A DNA stretch of 64,000 nt from Anaerolineae bacterium (GCA_022842885.1 JALHOR010000005.1:33739-97738), one strand, 5' to 3'; positions 9,589 to 18,744 are shown, counted from the stretch's first letter. A program made the numbers and translations. Notes: a model not told the origin generated them from the sequence alone.

Positions 9589-10320
9589 TTAGACAAACAT
9601 AATCGTTTCTGTAGTGGCATTGGCGATAGTTTGATATTCGCCACGATAACGCCCATACTCGTCAGGAATTGCCAACGCCAGTTGATACATCGCTTCCTGC
9701 ATCATTTGTTCCCGTAATTCACGATTCAGGCGTTGGTTGGCGGGCAGCTTAAAGCGAAAAGCTCTGCCAAAATGCACCCGCGAATATACCCGCCGGAAAC
9801 GCAGGAGACGCTTGAACCAATCATCTGACCCTACGACGGCTACCGGCACAATCACCACATCAGCTTTGGCGGCGATGTAGGCAATGCCTTCACGCGGCTG
9901 TTTCAAACCGTCGCGGTTGCGGGTACCTTCTGGCGCAATTAACACGATTTGTCCGTGTTGCAACAGTTCTATCGAACTATTCAGGGCAAAGCGGTCTACT
10001 TCACCCCGCTTCACCACAAAATTGCCCCACAACCCATTAAAAAACCACACCACCGGATTTTTGAGCGTCTCAACTTTCGCCATCGTAATCACATAGCGAT
10101 GGGTGATGAGGCGCGTGCAAATCACCGGGTCAATGGCAGTGGCATGATTCATCATCAGAATCACGCCACCGGATTTTGGGATATGCTCTAACCCAGTCAC
10201 ATCGCCGCGCCATAACAACCAAAATAAAAAGCGCAAGCCGGCGTGCAATACATAACGCAGACGGTCATATAGGGGTTGTCGCGCAATAAATTGAGCTACG
10301 GCAGTTTGCTGGATACTCAT
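9589..10320 (-). CDS. plsC: 1-acyl-glycerol-3-phosphate acyltransferase-like (PlsC family)
   Basis: Probable membrane-associated acyltransferase that adds the second acyl chain to lysophosphatidic acid in phospholipid synthesis. The 243-residue protein shows the HX4D active site as NHATAID near residue 80, the glycerophosphate-binding APEGTRNRDG near 153, and a basic VPVAVVGSDDWFK strand. A hydrophobic stretch near 28-40 (FLFWLLW) may insert in the membrane. It begins 8 nt after the stop of the upstream pseudouridine synthase, so both are probably cotranscribed. Acyl-chain and substrate specificity cannot be read from sequence. Confidence 0.85.
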   Translation of the reverse strand: MSIQQTAVAQFIARQPLYDRLRYVLHAGLRFLFWLLWRGDVTGLEHIPKSGGVILMMNHATAIDPVICTRLITHRYVITMAKVETLKNPVVWFFNGLWGNFVVKRGEVDRFALNSSIELLQHGQIVLIAPEGTRNRDGLKQPREGIAYIAAKADVVIVPVAVVGSDDWFKRLLRFRRVYSRVHFGRAFRFKLPANQRLNRELREQMMQEAMYQLALAIPDEYGRYRGEYQTIANATTETIMFV

Positions 10321-10328
10321 AAAATAGA

Positions 10329-11393
10329 CTAGGCTGGGCGTTTAGGCGTCTTCCGAACACGAATTTTACCTGATGGGCGGCTTTTGCCACCCGGACGACT
10401 ACCACCGGAGGAACGAGTTTTCCCCATTGGGCGATTTTTATCAGATGGACGTTTCTTTATAGAGGGACGTTTTTTCTCAGTAGTCGGACGCCCTTCTATC
10501 ATCAAATCAGAATTGGCAACGGGTTTGCGTTTGCTGCCCGGACGCGATGGGATGGGGGCAATGGTACCGGGTCGGGTCGGTTTTATCCCAGTGGCACGTT
10601 CTATCATCGGCGTATGGTCTGCCTCTAAATTCACGCGTGGACGCCGATTGCGCCGCCGCAAATATTGTACTTCCGTCGCAGGCAGTTTCATCACTTCGAC
10701 TTCTTTTTGGCTTAGTTCATACCAAGCCCCTTTTTCCAGCGTGCCGATGCCAAGTTGCCCAATGTGTGTGCGTAACAACCGTTTCACCGGATGCCCTAAC
10801 ATCATGGCAATGCGCCGAATCTGGCGTTTGCGCCCTTCAATCATCACAATCCGTAAAATGGTGTGATTGGTTTGTCTTTCCATGACTTTGATATAACATG
10901 GCGCGGTTTTGCTGCCATCCAGCCAAACCCCCCGTTCCCACTGCTGCAAGGTTGCTTCTGAGGGATGCCCATCTACCGTGACTTTATAGGTCTTGGTATG
11001 TTCATAACGGGGATGCGAGAGCCGATTCGCCAATTCGCCATCATTGGTCAGAATCATCATGCCTTCGCTGTCCAAATCCAAGCGCCCAATCATGAACAAA
11101 TGGTCGTCGGTTGGGATGGAGTCGCGCACAGTGGGACGGTCATCGCCTTCTTCTGTCTCTGTAGCGGAAAGCATAAAGCGCGGCTTATTGACCACAAAGT
11201 AGCGTAAGCGCCGCGCCTCCAGTTTCAGGCGTTCTCCATCCACAGTAATGACATCTTTTTTAGGGTCGGCTTTATCGCCCAGTTGAGCAATTTTGCCATT
11301 AACCAATACTCGATTCGCTTGAATCAACTCTTCGCAGGCACGGCGTGAACCGATATTTGCCTGCGCCATCAATTTTTGAATACGTTCTTCCAT
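10329..11393 (-). CDS. rluB: RluB-type pseudouridine synthase with basic C-terminal tail
   Basis: Likely converts a uridine of 23S rRNA to pseudouridine. An S4 RNA-binding domain occupies residues 1-60 (IGSRRACEELIQANRVLVNG). The RsuA/RluB catalytic motif GRLDLDSEGMMILTNDGEL near 103 contains the catalytic Asp, and EGRKRQIRRI near 185 completes the fold. The enzyme body ends near residue 245; the remaining 110 residues are a lysine/arginine/proline/serine tail with repeated K-R-P-S and G-G-K-S-R-P units that probably contacts RNA and is longer than usual for the family. RluB, RluE and RsuA cannot be separated with certainty; RluB fits best. Confidence 0.88.
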   Translation of the reverse strand: MEERIQKLMAQANIGSRRACEELIQANRVLVNGKIAQLGDKADPKKDVITVDGERLKLEARRLRYFVVNKPRFMLSATETEEGDDRPTVRDSIPTDDHLFMIGRLDLDSEGMMILTNDGELANRLSHPRYEHTKTYKVTVDGHPSEATLQQWERGVWLDGSKTAPCYIKVMERQTNHTILRIVMIEGRKRQIRRIAMMLGHPVKRLLRTHIGQLGIGTLEKGAWYELSQKEVEVMKLPATEVQYLRRRNRRPRVNLEADHTPMIERATGIKPTRPGTIAPIPSRPGSKRKPVANSDLMIEGRPTTEKKRPSIKKRPSDKNRPMGKTRSSGGSRPGGKSRPSGKIRVRKTPKRPA

Positions 11394-11493
11394 GGTGATT
11401 TTTTAACCTATGAGGAAACTCGCTGCGTCATCCCGACGCATCGCGGGTTATGATACGCGATAGGCAGGCAAAAATACAGAGAGAATCCCCCAA

Positions 11494-13176
11494 TTAAATC
11501 TTCTTCGATACTCTAAATTGCAAGGGAATCCCTAGTAAAAGGCGAGTCTGCGCGGTAATCGTCGGCAGTGCCAACACAAACACACTCAAAACAGGCAATA
11601 ACGGAAAACTCAGCAGCGTCCACAATAGCTCGCGCAATGTCATCGGTTTGGTACGTTCCGGGCGCGTTGCTACATCCTGAAACCAGAACACCATGCCCAT
11701 CACCACTACCGTCGCGGAGGCAATCGCAATGATAATCCAAGCGGGGGTATAGACAACATTTTGTGCAGCATTTTGCAATTCCAATGCCGGATTCACCAGA
11801 AAACGTGCCAAATCAAACGGCGCAATGTTGGGATGTAGCAGCACGGGTAGTTGTGAACCAATCGTTATCAACACCCAGCCCGCCCCCGCCAGCAAAATAT
11901 CTTGCATAATTCGCAGCAGCAACCGCAATGCGGGCAAAAATTCCACATCAGGATGGTCAATCATGCGGGCAAGCATATAGCCCACTTCTTTGCTACCCCA
12001 CGCATGGCGCAACGTTTGCAAATAACGTTCTTTGAGTTCAATATAGAGCGATTCGCCAATCGTCGCATCCGCGATAAAGGGCAGCAAAATCGGCTTAAGC
12101 GAGACTTTGCCTTGCCGTGCAAAATAGGCTTTGATGAACATGTGCCATTCATCCGCAATCACATCGCCATCCCAATAGCCGCTGGCATCCAATAACTTCA
12201 GACTCAGCGAATAGGAGGACATGGGCATGGCTTTCCACCAAGGCGATGCCAAATATGCCAATTCCATTGCGCTTGCATAGGCATTCACCAAACGCAGCAT
12301 GGGGTTAATATCCCAGATGTTGCCATGATAGCGTATCGGTGCTTGCCAAAAACGCAAATGCCGGTCTGCATCCAGTGCGAAATGGCTGGTGAGGGCGTAA
12401 AAATACTGCGGATGCCAGCGCGTATCAGCATCCATTGTGGTGACACACAAGGTATCCATGCTGTAGCCCAATTCATCCACGAGTTTACGCTTAATCCAGC
12501 GTGCCGCCCATGCCTCATTCGCCGATTTACACTGCATCTCGCCCGGCAGCCCACGCGGATGAACCGTAAAATAAAGATGATGAAATCGGCTGGCATATTC
12601 GCGTAGCAATTCTTCGGCTTTTTGTACACAATCAGCTTCGCCTGCTTCCATCGCCAGCACAATGATCAGCCGCTGTTGCGCCTCATATTGTTGACTGAGG
12701 TTATCTAATGTGCGCCGCAACACCGCCATAGGTTCTTTATAATTGGGGATAATGACAATATGGCGAACTTCTTGCCAAGGGAGCGCGGTTGCGTTACGTT
12801 CTCGCTGATAATAGGCAACCCAATCGGTTTTTTCCCAACGGCGAATTGCCCGCAGCCCAACACCGTTAAAGACTGCCGCCAAAAAAAAGCGTACCGCCGA
12901 ATATAAGCCAACTAAGCCAGCAATCAGGAGCAAGGTACGTGGAAATGCCACAGCACTCGCAATGCTGAATAACAACGTCAGCCAAACCAGAAAGCCCGGG
13001 ATGCCATCTAACACGCGCTCCGGGATAGGGGTCGGCGGCATACCGCCCCAGGTTGACCAGCCCGCGCCAATCTGCACTTTGCTGCGGCGCTCATCGCTTG
13101 AACGGTATGGCACAAATCCATCCACTTTAGGGGTGTGGGCTACAGTATTCAGGCGGGGCATGATAGCATAGCCCAT
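11494..13176 (-). CDS. membrane GT2-like glycosyltransferase
   Basis: A 560-residue integral membrane protein with two N-terminal membrane segments (about 61-105), a GT-A catalytic domain (about 135-400) and three C-terminal segments (about 425-550). Visible catalytic features are VIIPNYKEP for nucleotide binding, MDADTRWHP as the metal-binding DxD motif, ADEWHMF as the acidic base region and RYLQTLRHAWG, which corresponds to the Q/RxxRW box of processive enzymes. It may polymerise or add sugars to a surface polysaccharide; donor and product are unknown. It stands alone and ends about 100 nt before the pseudouridine synthase start. It is divergent from the response regulator gene, with a 109-bp intergenic region. 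Confidence 0.8.
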   Translation of the reverse strand: MGYAIMPRLNTVAHTPKVDGFVPYRSSDERRSKVQIGAGWSTWGGMPPTPIPERVLDGIPGFLVWLTLLFSIASAVAFPRTLLLIAGLVGLYSAVRFFLAAVFNGVGLRAIRRWEKTDWVAYYQRERNATALPWQEVRHIVIIPNYKEPMAVLRRTLDNLSQQYEAQQRLIIVLAMEAGEADCVQKAEELLREYASRFHHLYFTVHPRGLPGEMQCKSANEAWAARWIKRKLVDELGYSMDTLCVTTMDADTRWHPQYFYALTSHFALDADRHLRFWQAPIRYHGNIWDINPMLRLVNAYASAMELAYLASPWWKAMPMSSYSLSLKLLDASGYWDGDVIADEWHMFIKAYFARQGKVSLKPILLPFIADATIGESLYIELKERYLQTLRHAWGSKEVGYMLARMIDHPDVEFLPALRLLLRIMQDILLAGAGWVLITIGSQLPVLLHPNIAPFDLARFLVNPALELQNAAQNVVYTPAWIIIAIASATVVVMGMVFWFQDVATRPERTKPMTLRELLWTLLSFPLLPVLSVFVLALPTITAQTRLLLGIPLQFRVSKKI

Positions 13177-13285
13177 TAGCAGAATCTACCCAACACAAAC
13201 CCTTCTGCGAATTTTTTAGTCTAATGTTAAAATAAGAGTGCTTTTGTATTTGGTAACATTTTTATGCCCATGACAGGATAGCATT

Positions 13286-13990
13286 ATGAATCCGCGTATC
13301 TTGATAATCGAAGATGATGAAGAACTAGCACGGTTGCTGCAACTGGATTTACAGCGGCATCATTTTGAAGTCACTGTTCGCAAAACTGGTTTAGATGGAT
13401 TACGCACTTTTCAAGATACCCGCCATGACTTGGTGGTGCTGGATGTGGCGCTGCCTATCATGGACGGGCTAACCATTTGTGAGCGTATCCGCGAAATTTC
13501 CAATGTGCCGATTTTGATGATGACCGGACATGCCATCAGCGAACACGAAATTGCTGAAGGGCTGAATCGCGGGGCGGACGAATACATGATTAAGCCCATT
13601 GGCAAGATTGAATTTCATGCTCGCATCAAGGCACTCTTGCGCCGCGCCCGCATCCAAGAAGAAGCCACCGAAACCATCACGCGCTTTGATGATGGCTACC
13701 TAACAGTAGATTTGAAGGCACGGCGTGTCCACATCAAAAATGAAGAAATTCGGCTAACCCCCACTGAGTTTAAATTGTTGGCAACTTTCGTGCGGAAACC
13801 GGGCGAAGTGTTGAGTTTTCAGCAGTTATTGGAGTGGGTCTGGGGACCCGAATATACGAGTGAGCATCATTACCCACGCATTTATGTATCGCATTTGCGC
13901 CGCAAGGTAGAACCAGACATCAAAAATCCCACGTATATTCATAATGAATATGGTGTGGGCTATCGGTTTGTGGGCGAAAGCACCAAATAA
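13286..13990 (+). CDS. OmpR/PhoB-family response regulator (orphan)
   Basis: DNA-binding two-component regulator of 234 residues. The receiver domain (1-120) has the acidic pair in EDDEE, the phospho-acceptor Asp53 in VVLDVALP, the conserved Thr in MMTGH and Lys in MIKPIGK. The winged-helix effector domain (about 130-230) shows LTPTEFKLLATFVRKPGEVLS and the C-terminal hairpin VGYRFVGE. AGGA lies about 7 nt before the ATG. No histidine kinase is encoded nearby, so it is an orphan within this window; the divergent glycosyltransferase is a possible target by position only. A terminator follows the stop immediately. Confidence 0.93.
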   Translation: MNPRILIIEDDEELARLLQLDLQRHHFEVTVRKTGLDGLRTFQDTRHDLVVLDVALPIMDGLTICERIREISNVPILMMTGHAISEHEIAEGLNRGADEYMIKPIGKIEFHARIKALLRRARIQEEATETITRFDDGYLTVDLKARRVHIKNEEIRLTPTEFKLLATFVRKPGEVLSFQQLLEWVWGPEYTSEHHYPRIYVSHLRRKVEPDIKNPTYIHNEYGVGYRFVGESTK

Positions 13991-13999
13991 ACCCGTTTT

Positions 14000-14027
14000 C
14001 AGGCGTCTATCTTGACGCCTGTTTATT
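14000..14027 (+). terminator. intrinsic terminator after the response regulator
   Basis: Stem CAGGCGTC (14000-14007) and GACGCCTG (14014-14021) with a 6-nt loop and TTTATT tail. It overlaps the first bases of the convergent lipoprotein stop region at 14023. Confidence 0.85.
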
Positions 14028-15189
14028 CATCCAAAATCGCGTAGCGCAGTCGAAAATCGCCGCTGGTAGAGCCTTGTACTTGGCGAAAACGGGTGGCAAC
14101 AATCGTATATTGCCCGGCTGCTGGTAATTGAAATTCGCGGATATAAGCATCGCGCCCGCTGCCTTGTGGGTCATCATCATTTTCGATAAGGACAGTCCCC
14201 GCTGCATCTAAGACCAGCAAATAAGCATCCAAATTGCCGGAAAGTGCCGTTAATTCAATTTCGATGGTAGCAGCGGCGGCTACTTCAATTGTAAATTCAG
14301 CCGTTGGGTTATCATCATCTATCGTACCTTCTACAATAGTATCCGCACCTATGTTTGGCACGCCTTCGATTGCGGTTGGTTGCTCTGTTACCTCAGCACT
14401 GGCTTCAGCCTGCGAAACCATCAGCGTAAAATCCCCAGTGGTGCTACCTTGCTCACGTCGAAAACGGCTGGCAATAATCATATAGTTGCCCGTTACAGGC
14501 ACTACAAAATCACCGATAAAGGCATCGCGCCCACTGCCTTGCGGGTCATCGTCATTCTCAATGAGGATTTCGCCACTTTCATCCAACAGCAACAAATACG
14601 GGTCTAAATCGCCGGATTCGGCTATCATTTGAATGTTTATCACTGTGCCTTGTTCGCCAACAAACACGAAAGCAAATTCCACATTGCGGCGGTCAATCGT
14701 GCCAGAATAGGCAAAGTTATTGACATCCTCAATTTCAATCAGTGTCGCGGGCAAAGTCACAATCGCCTGAATAGATGGTAGTTCAGTGGCGGGCAGTGTG
14801 GCAAGGCTGGTGAGTATCAATTGAACAGTGGGTGAAACCGATGTAAACAGCGAGCGCGAGGTGGGCGTTAGCGGTGGGATACGGCTTGGTGTGAGAATAA
14901 CAGCGTCGGTTGTCGTTGCTCTAACAGTCATGGTATTCGTGATAATCGGCGTGGCAGTTGCCGTAGGTGTGATAGGTGTCACAGTGAAGGTTGGCGTGCG
15001 GGAGGGTGTATACGTCGCTGTAGGAGTTTCGGTTGGAATACGAGTGGGTACAACAGCACCGCGCAAGGTAGCAGTGGGGGTTTGGGGCGCAAGGGTATCG
15101 CAGCTTGCCAATAGCAGCATCCCCATCAAAAACATCATCACCCACACGACTCGCCTCACCAATGCCCAAACTCCCTGACTATATATCAT
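14023..15189 (-). CDS. lipoprotein with two tandem PPC-like domains
   Basis: An exported protein of 388 residues. The N-terminal signal ends in a lipobox LLLASC with Cys30 as the probable lipidation site. A Thr-Pro-rich linker (about 35-100) follows, then two copies of a bacterial pre-peptidase C-terminal (PPC) type beta-sandwich at about 155-265 and 285-388. The copies are close paralogs: both contain DPYLLLLD or DAYLLVLD, then ENDDDPQGSGRDA, and end STTGDF or STSGDF. PPC domains usually accompany secreted hydrolases; here there is no catalytic domain, so it may be a binding or accessory protein. It starts 17 nt after ddl stops on the same strand and is probably cotranscribed with it. Confidence 0.85.
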   Translation of the reverse strand: MIYSQGVWALVRRVVWVMMFLMGMLLLASCDTLAPQTPTATLRGAVVPTRIPTETPTATYTPSRTPTFTVTPITPTATATPIITNTMTVRATTTDAVILTPSRIPPLTPTSRSLFTSVSPTVQLILTSLATLPATELPSIQAIVTLPATLIEIEDVNNFAYSGTIDRRNVEFAFVFVGEQGTVINIQMIAESGDLDPYLLLLDESGEILIENDDDPQGSGRDAFIGDFVVPVTGNYMIIASRFRREQGSTTGDFTLMVSQAEASAEVTEQPTAIEGVPNIGADTIVEGTIDDDNPTAEFTIEVAAAATIEIELTALSGNLDAYLLVLDAAGTVLIENDDDPQGSGRDAYIREFQLPAAGQYTIVATRFRQVQGSTSGDFRLRYAILDE

Positions 15190-15206
15190 TCTATTGTAGA
15201 CGAATT

Positions 15207-16466
15207 CTAAGCAATGGGTGTTTTGGTGACACCATTCCCCAACGCTTTTACGCCGCCTTTCGTACCTTTAAGTCCCCGACCTGCCGCCACCGCTATCAAA
15301 TTCGTCTTGTAATCATACACATTGCGGCGTTTATCAGCATGGGCAGTGCGGGCTAATCTGACCAATTTTTCGACCACTTGCGTGGGCGACATACCCCCGG
15401 CTTGCCACAAATAAAATGCCAGTGACCCCGGCATGGTGTTCAATTCATTGACATGTACTTCGTCATGTTCCGGCTTGACCAAGAAATCAATCCGCACAAT
15501 GCCACGACCATCTACAGCTTTAAAAGCCGCCATTGCCATGTTTTGAATACGGGTTGTGAGTTCCGGTGAAAGCGGCGCAGGAATAATTCTATCGGCACTT
15601 TTCATACCATCGCCGCCGCGCAAATACTTATCTTCGTAGGATAAAAAAGCATCCCACGAAATTGGTTGTTCCAATACCGAGGCTTGCACCTCATCTTCAT
15701 ATCCCATGACCGCACAATTGATTTCTATCCCACCCGTGATGGCTTTTTCTACCAAAATGCGGCGGTCAAAATTGGCGGCGATGTCAATGGCATAACGCAG
15801 CATGTCATCCGTATCAGCACGTCCTACGCCAATACTAGAACCAAGCGTCGCTGGTTTCACAAAGACGGGATACTCCAGCGTTGCTTTGATTTGTGCCAAA
15901 ATATCATCGGGTTTGTCTAACCAATCGAGACGGGTAAATGCTACTTCTGGCACAACAGCAATGCCATGTTGGCGCAAAATATGTTTGGTCATCACTTTGT
16001 CGTTGGTCAGTGCCGACCCTAACGTGGCAAACCCCACATACGGAATATCTGCTAATTCAAATAAGCCCTGCAATGTACCGTCTTCGCCATGCGAGCCGTG
16101 AATCGCTGGAAAGACCACATCAAGGCGCATAATCTCGCTCTTGCTAAAACGCCCTGCCAATGGATTTATAATTAAGCCATGATGCCGGGTATCAGGGGAT
16201 AGGACAACGGATTGAAGTTCTTTGTTCTGCAATAAGCGGGCTTCATCTTTGAAGGTATCCATTTGCCGCAAAGGAGCGCCTGTCAGCCATTTGCCGTCAC
16301 GGGTGATATAAATCGGCACAACCTCATACAATGCCGGGTTAAATGCCTGCATAATCTGCTGCCCAGTGACCACTGATACATCATGCTCCACGCTGCGCCC
16401 ACCAAAGATAACCGCGATAGTGGTTTTTCGTCCGCTGCTACTCATGTCTACAACCTCCGTCATCAA
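15207..16466 (-). CDS. ddl: D-alanine--D-alanine ligase
   Basis: ATP-grasp ligase that forms D-Ala-D-Ala for peptidoglycan stems. Key features are IAVIFGGRSVEHDVS near residue 15, FPAIHGSHGEDGTLQGLFEL near 105, KPATLGSSIGVG near 188 for ATP binding, and the Mg-binding RIDFLVKPE and EVHVNELNTMPGS near 330. At 419 residues it is longer than a typical Ddl, with about 25 extra basic/glycine residues at the C-terminus. A D-Ala-D-Lac variant cannot be excluded from sequence alone. Together with the membrane-anchored MurF-like ligase at 19.4 kb it indicates that the organism makes peptidoglycan precursors. Confidence 0.93.
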   Translation of the reverse strand: MMTEVVDMSSSGRKTTIAVIFGGRSVEHDVSVVTGQQIMQAFNPALYEVVPIYITRDGKWLTGAPLRQMDTFKDEARLLQNKELQSVVLSPDTRHHGLIINPLAGRFSKSEIMRLDVVFPAIHGSHGEDGTLQGLFELADIPYVGFATLGSALTNDKVMTKHILRQHGIAVVPEVAFTRLDWLDKPDDILAQIKATLEYPVFVKPATLGSSIGVGRADTDDMLRYAIDIAANFDRRILVEKAITGGIEINCAVMGYEDEVQASVLEQPISWDAFLSYEDKYLRGGDGMKSADRIIPAPLSPELTTRIQNMAMAAFKAVDGRGIVRIDFLVKPEHDEVHVNELNTMPGSLAFYLWQAGGMSPTQVVEKLVRLARTAHADKRRNVYDYKTNLIAVAAGRGLKGTKGGVKALGNGVTKTPIA

Positions 16467-16546
16467 AACGACGGCAAGAATAGCGCAATCAAGCTAGGAT
16501 ACAAGAGAGAACACTGCATGATGAGGATAACGAGAGGCAAATTTGC

Positions 16547-16568
16547 GGGGCTTGGCGCAGCAAACCCC
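16547..16568. repeat. imperfect palindrome of the GGGTTTGGC family
   Basis: GGGG-CTTGGCGCAGCAAA-CCCC, just downstream of the minus-strand fusion gene. It resembles the perfect palindrome at 60523-60542 and could be a member of the same short interspersed family or simply a hairpin at a transcript end. Confidence 0.4.
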
Positions 16569-16589
16569 TAGATTTTGGGAGACATCACT

Positions 16590-17795
16590 TTAAGCACGCG
16601 CAGCAGCAATAGCATCTTGAATTTGTCTAAAATGGTTGCGGGTATGCAGCGGAAACCCATGAAACTCAAACGCCACCCACCACAAATTGCTCTTACGGTC
16701 TAATGCCGCTGCCGGAAAATGACGAATAACCGCGACTGTTTCCGCCATCGTGCGCTGAAAAGCATCTAACATAGCGTCTTTGGTATTATAAATCGTCGTG
16801 ACGGCTTGAATCCGCGCATCAGTATTCCCAGTGAATCCAGTAATTTCGGGTCCTTGTAAAAGTCCACCCAGCCAATTTTGTAACCAGCGTTCTGTTAATA
16901 TCAAATGGGCGACCACTTCATTGGCGCTCCATTCGTTAGCGGCAGGTTTTTTGCTGGCAACATCTTCCGCAACATCGGCAAATAACGCTCTAATATCCGT
17001 ATTGATGTCGGCATATAAGTTTTCTAATTCGGCAGCAAAAGCGGCAAAATCAGCCGGAATAGCAGGTAATGGATAGCCTTTTAATTCCATTGCGGCAGCA
17101 TGTTTTTCGCTACCACGATAATATTCCACTTCGATTTTATCGCCGGGTTTATTCTCAGCGACCAGCATATTCATGGGCGTTTCCGATGTGACCTCATGCC
17201 CATTCATTTTGACAATCACATCATCCACTTGTAATCCGGCTTTTTCGGCGCTGAAATCGGGGACAAGCCCCGTCACCAGCGTCCCATCTTCCACCGGAAC
17301 ACCCAAACTCTGAGCTTTTTCTTTGCTCAGGGCATCGGGATAAATGCCAATAATGACCCGGTTGGCGATGCGTAAGTCTGCGCCAGTTTCCAGAAACGAC
17401 ACCAAGTTGTTCAGGCTTTTGTTCCAGCGTTTTTCTAGGGCAGCCGCATCTTCAAAATCGCCGCTATGCCGCAGCACAATTTTGATACCCCCATCTGCCT
17501 CCTCGATTTCGACTTCAACATCGGTTTCTTCGCGGTCAGGTTCGCGCCAAGTGAACGCAATGAACTGGTTTTTATCCAGCGCGGTGAATTTACCTGTCAC
17601 AAAACTGCGGGGAACTACCCAACTGAGCAGCAAGTGTCCACCAACTTCACCACGCACGTTGGCATCATCACACAGCCAATAATACAACGTATCCCGCGCT
17701 AAAAAGGCATTATAGACTTGCTCAACTGGGGCATGAATGATGCGTTCAAAAGTAAGGGTTTGTGTTTCAAGAACAGGTGCTAAAACCATTATCAT
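16590..17795 (-). CDS. SRPBCC (AHSA1) - PDZ - DinB three-domain fusion
   Basis: Three folds in 401 residues. Residues 8-140 form an AHSA1-like SRPBCC lipid-binding fold (TFERIIHAPVEQVYNAF, then FTWREPDREETDVEVEIEE). Residues 145-245 form a PDZ domain (GTLVTGLVPDFSAEKAGLQ, DDVIVKMNGHEV). Residues 255-400 form a DinB/YfiT-like four-helix bundle (ANEWSANEVVAHLILTERWL, then HTRNHFRQIQDAI). The His residues that bind metal in DinB proteins are plausible at HLILTE and HTRNHF. There is no signal peptide, so it is probably cytosolic. GAGGAG precedes the first ATG at the right spacing. The combination suggests a stress or small-molecule binding role, but function is not predictable. The promoter region is shared with the divergent hydrolase. 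Confidence 0.85.
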   Translation of the reverse strand: MIMVLAPVLETQTLTFERIIHAPVEQVYNAFLARDTLYYWLCDDANVRGEVGGHLLLSWVVPRSFVTGKFTALDKNQFIAFTWREPDREETDVEVEIEEADGGIKIVLRHSGDFEDAAALEKRWNKSLNNLVSFLETGADLRIANRVIIGIYPDALSKEKAQSLGVPVEDGTLVTGLVPDFSAEKAGLQVDDVIVKMNGHEVTSETPMNMLVAENKPGDKIEVEYYRGSEKHAAAMELKGYPLPAIPADFAAFAAELENLYADINTDIRALFADVAEDVASKKPAANEWSANEVVAHLILTERWLQNWLGGLLQGPEITGFTGNTDARIQAVTTIYNTKDAMLDAFQRTMAETVAVIRHFPAAALDRKSNLWWVAFEFHGFPLHTRNHFRQIQDAIAAARA

Positions 17796-17810
17796 TTCTC
17801 CTCATTAAAT

Positions 17811-17913
17811 TTATGCAATTATGCTCTAAATCGGTTTATGCGTTTAACCGCATAATTAGCATAAATTCTAAAACAAAAACGAGTGTTCTGTCAACTATGC
17901 TATAATCGGCATA
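17811..17913. promoter_or_regulatory. array of TTATGC/GCATAA half-sites between divergent genes
   Basis: TTATGC occurs at 17811, 17819 and 17836 and its complement GCATAA at 17850 and 17859. The central pair forms a perfect 7-bp inverted repeat TTATGCG-TTTAAC-CGCATAA (17836-17855). A further TATGC / GCATA pair (17896-17900 and 17909-17913) brackets the TATAAT of the rightward promoter. This looks like a multi-site operator controlling both divergent genes. Confidence 0.6.
17898..17906 (+). promoter_or_regulatory. extended -10 promoter of the hydrolase gene
   Basis: TGCTATAAT, a consensus extended -10 element with the TATAAT at 17901-17906 and no recognisable -35. It lies 23 nt before the GTG start at 17929. 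Confidence 0.6.
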
Positions 17914-17928
17914 CTGGGTGAAACGCGG

Positions 17929-18744
17929 GTGAATTTTATTATCGTCAAAGAGGGCAGTGTGGAAATTCCCTATCAATCCATTCAATTACAACACTTAAAT
18001 ATCCAGCAGGCGATTATCGGCAATGGACAACCGCTGGTTTTATTGCATGGTTGGGGCGCGAATATCAAACTGGTATATTCATTGGCAGAACGGCTTGTGC
18101 CATTGGGCTATTGCGTTTATATGCTGGATTTGCCGGGCTTTGGGCAAAGTGACCCGCCACCGCAGGCATGGTCAGTGTTTGATTATGCCGACTTTGTGCG
18201 AGCATATTTGGATTATCACCAATTGGAACGTTGTTATTTATTTGGGCATTCGTTTGGCGGCAGACTAGGGCTGATATTGGGCGCGGAACATGGACAACGC
18301 ATTATTAAGATGGCGTTGGCGGATAGCGCCGGAATCGTGCCAAAAACGCCGCTGCTCAAAGCTCTTCGACTGACAAGCTATAAGTGGGTACGGGATAGTT
18401 TGTATGGCTTTGGGGCAACCAACCTAGCCAATCAACTGCGCGATACCTATAACAAACGCTATGGTTCTAGCGATTTACAGCAGGTTTCAGGCATCATGCG
18501 CGAGACGTTTATCAAAGTGGTGAATCAGGATTTGCTGGCGTATGCCGCCCGCGTGACCGTGCCAACGATTCTATTCTGGGGCGAAAAAGACGAAGATACC
18601 CCCTTATGGTATGGGCAACTTTTTGAAAAGACGATACCGGACGCTGGACTCATCGTTCATGCTGGTGCAGGGCATTATAGCTATTTGGACAACCTATCAG
18701 AAACCGTGCGAATTATGGATTTCTTCTTTAAGCAATCAACGTAA
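17929..18744 (+). CDS. alpha/beta hydrolase
   Basis: A 271-residue cytosolic alpha/beta-hydrolase. Visible features are the oxyanion-hole LLHGWG near residue 38, the nucleophile elbow GHSFGG near 107, the acid region FWGEKDEDTPL near 211 and the C-terminal catalytic His in GAGHYSY near 247. Substrate is unknown. Two starts are possible: GTG at 17929, or GTG at 17959, which is preceded by GAGGG at short spacing and gives a tighter N-terminus (VEIPYQSIQ). It is transcribed away from the SRPBCC-PDZ-DinB gene through a region full of repeated half-sites, suggesting shared control. Confidence 0.85.
   Translation: MNFIIVKEGSVEIPYQSIQLQHLNIQQAIIGNGQPLVLLHGWGANIKLVYSLAERLVPLGYCVYMLDLPGFGQSDPPPQAWSVFDYADFVRAYLDYHQLERCYLFGHSFGGRLGLILGAEHGQRIIKMALADSAGIVPKTPLLKALRLTSYKWVRDSLYGFGATNLANQLRDTYNKRYGSSDLQQVSGIMRETFIKVVNQDLLAYAARVTVPTILFWGEKDEDTPLWYGQLFEKTIPDAGLIVHAGAGHYSYLDNLSETVRIMDFFFKQST

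Noticed and set aside
10384-10866. 160-aa plus-strand ORF opposite the RluB-type gene
   Set aside because: It is the antisense of the basic Arg/Pro/Gly tail and has no independent start signal or family features.
14828-15178. 116-aa plus-strand Val/Gly-rich ORF opposite the PPC lipoprotein
   Set aside because: It is the antisense of the Thr-Pro linker of that lipoprotein.
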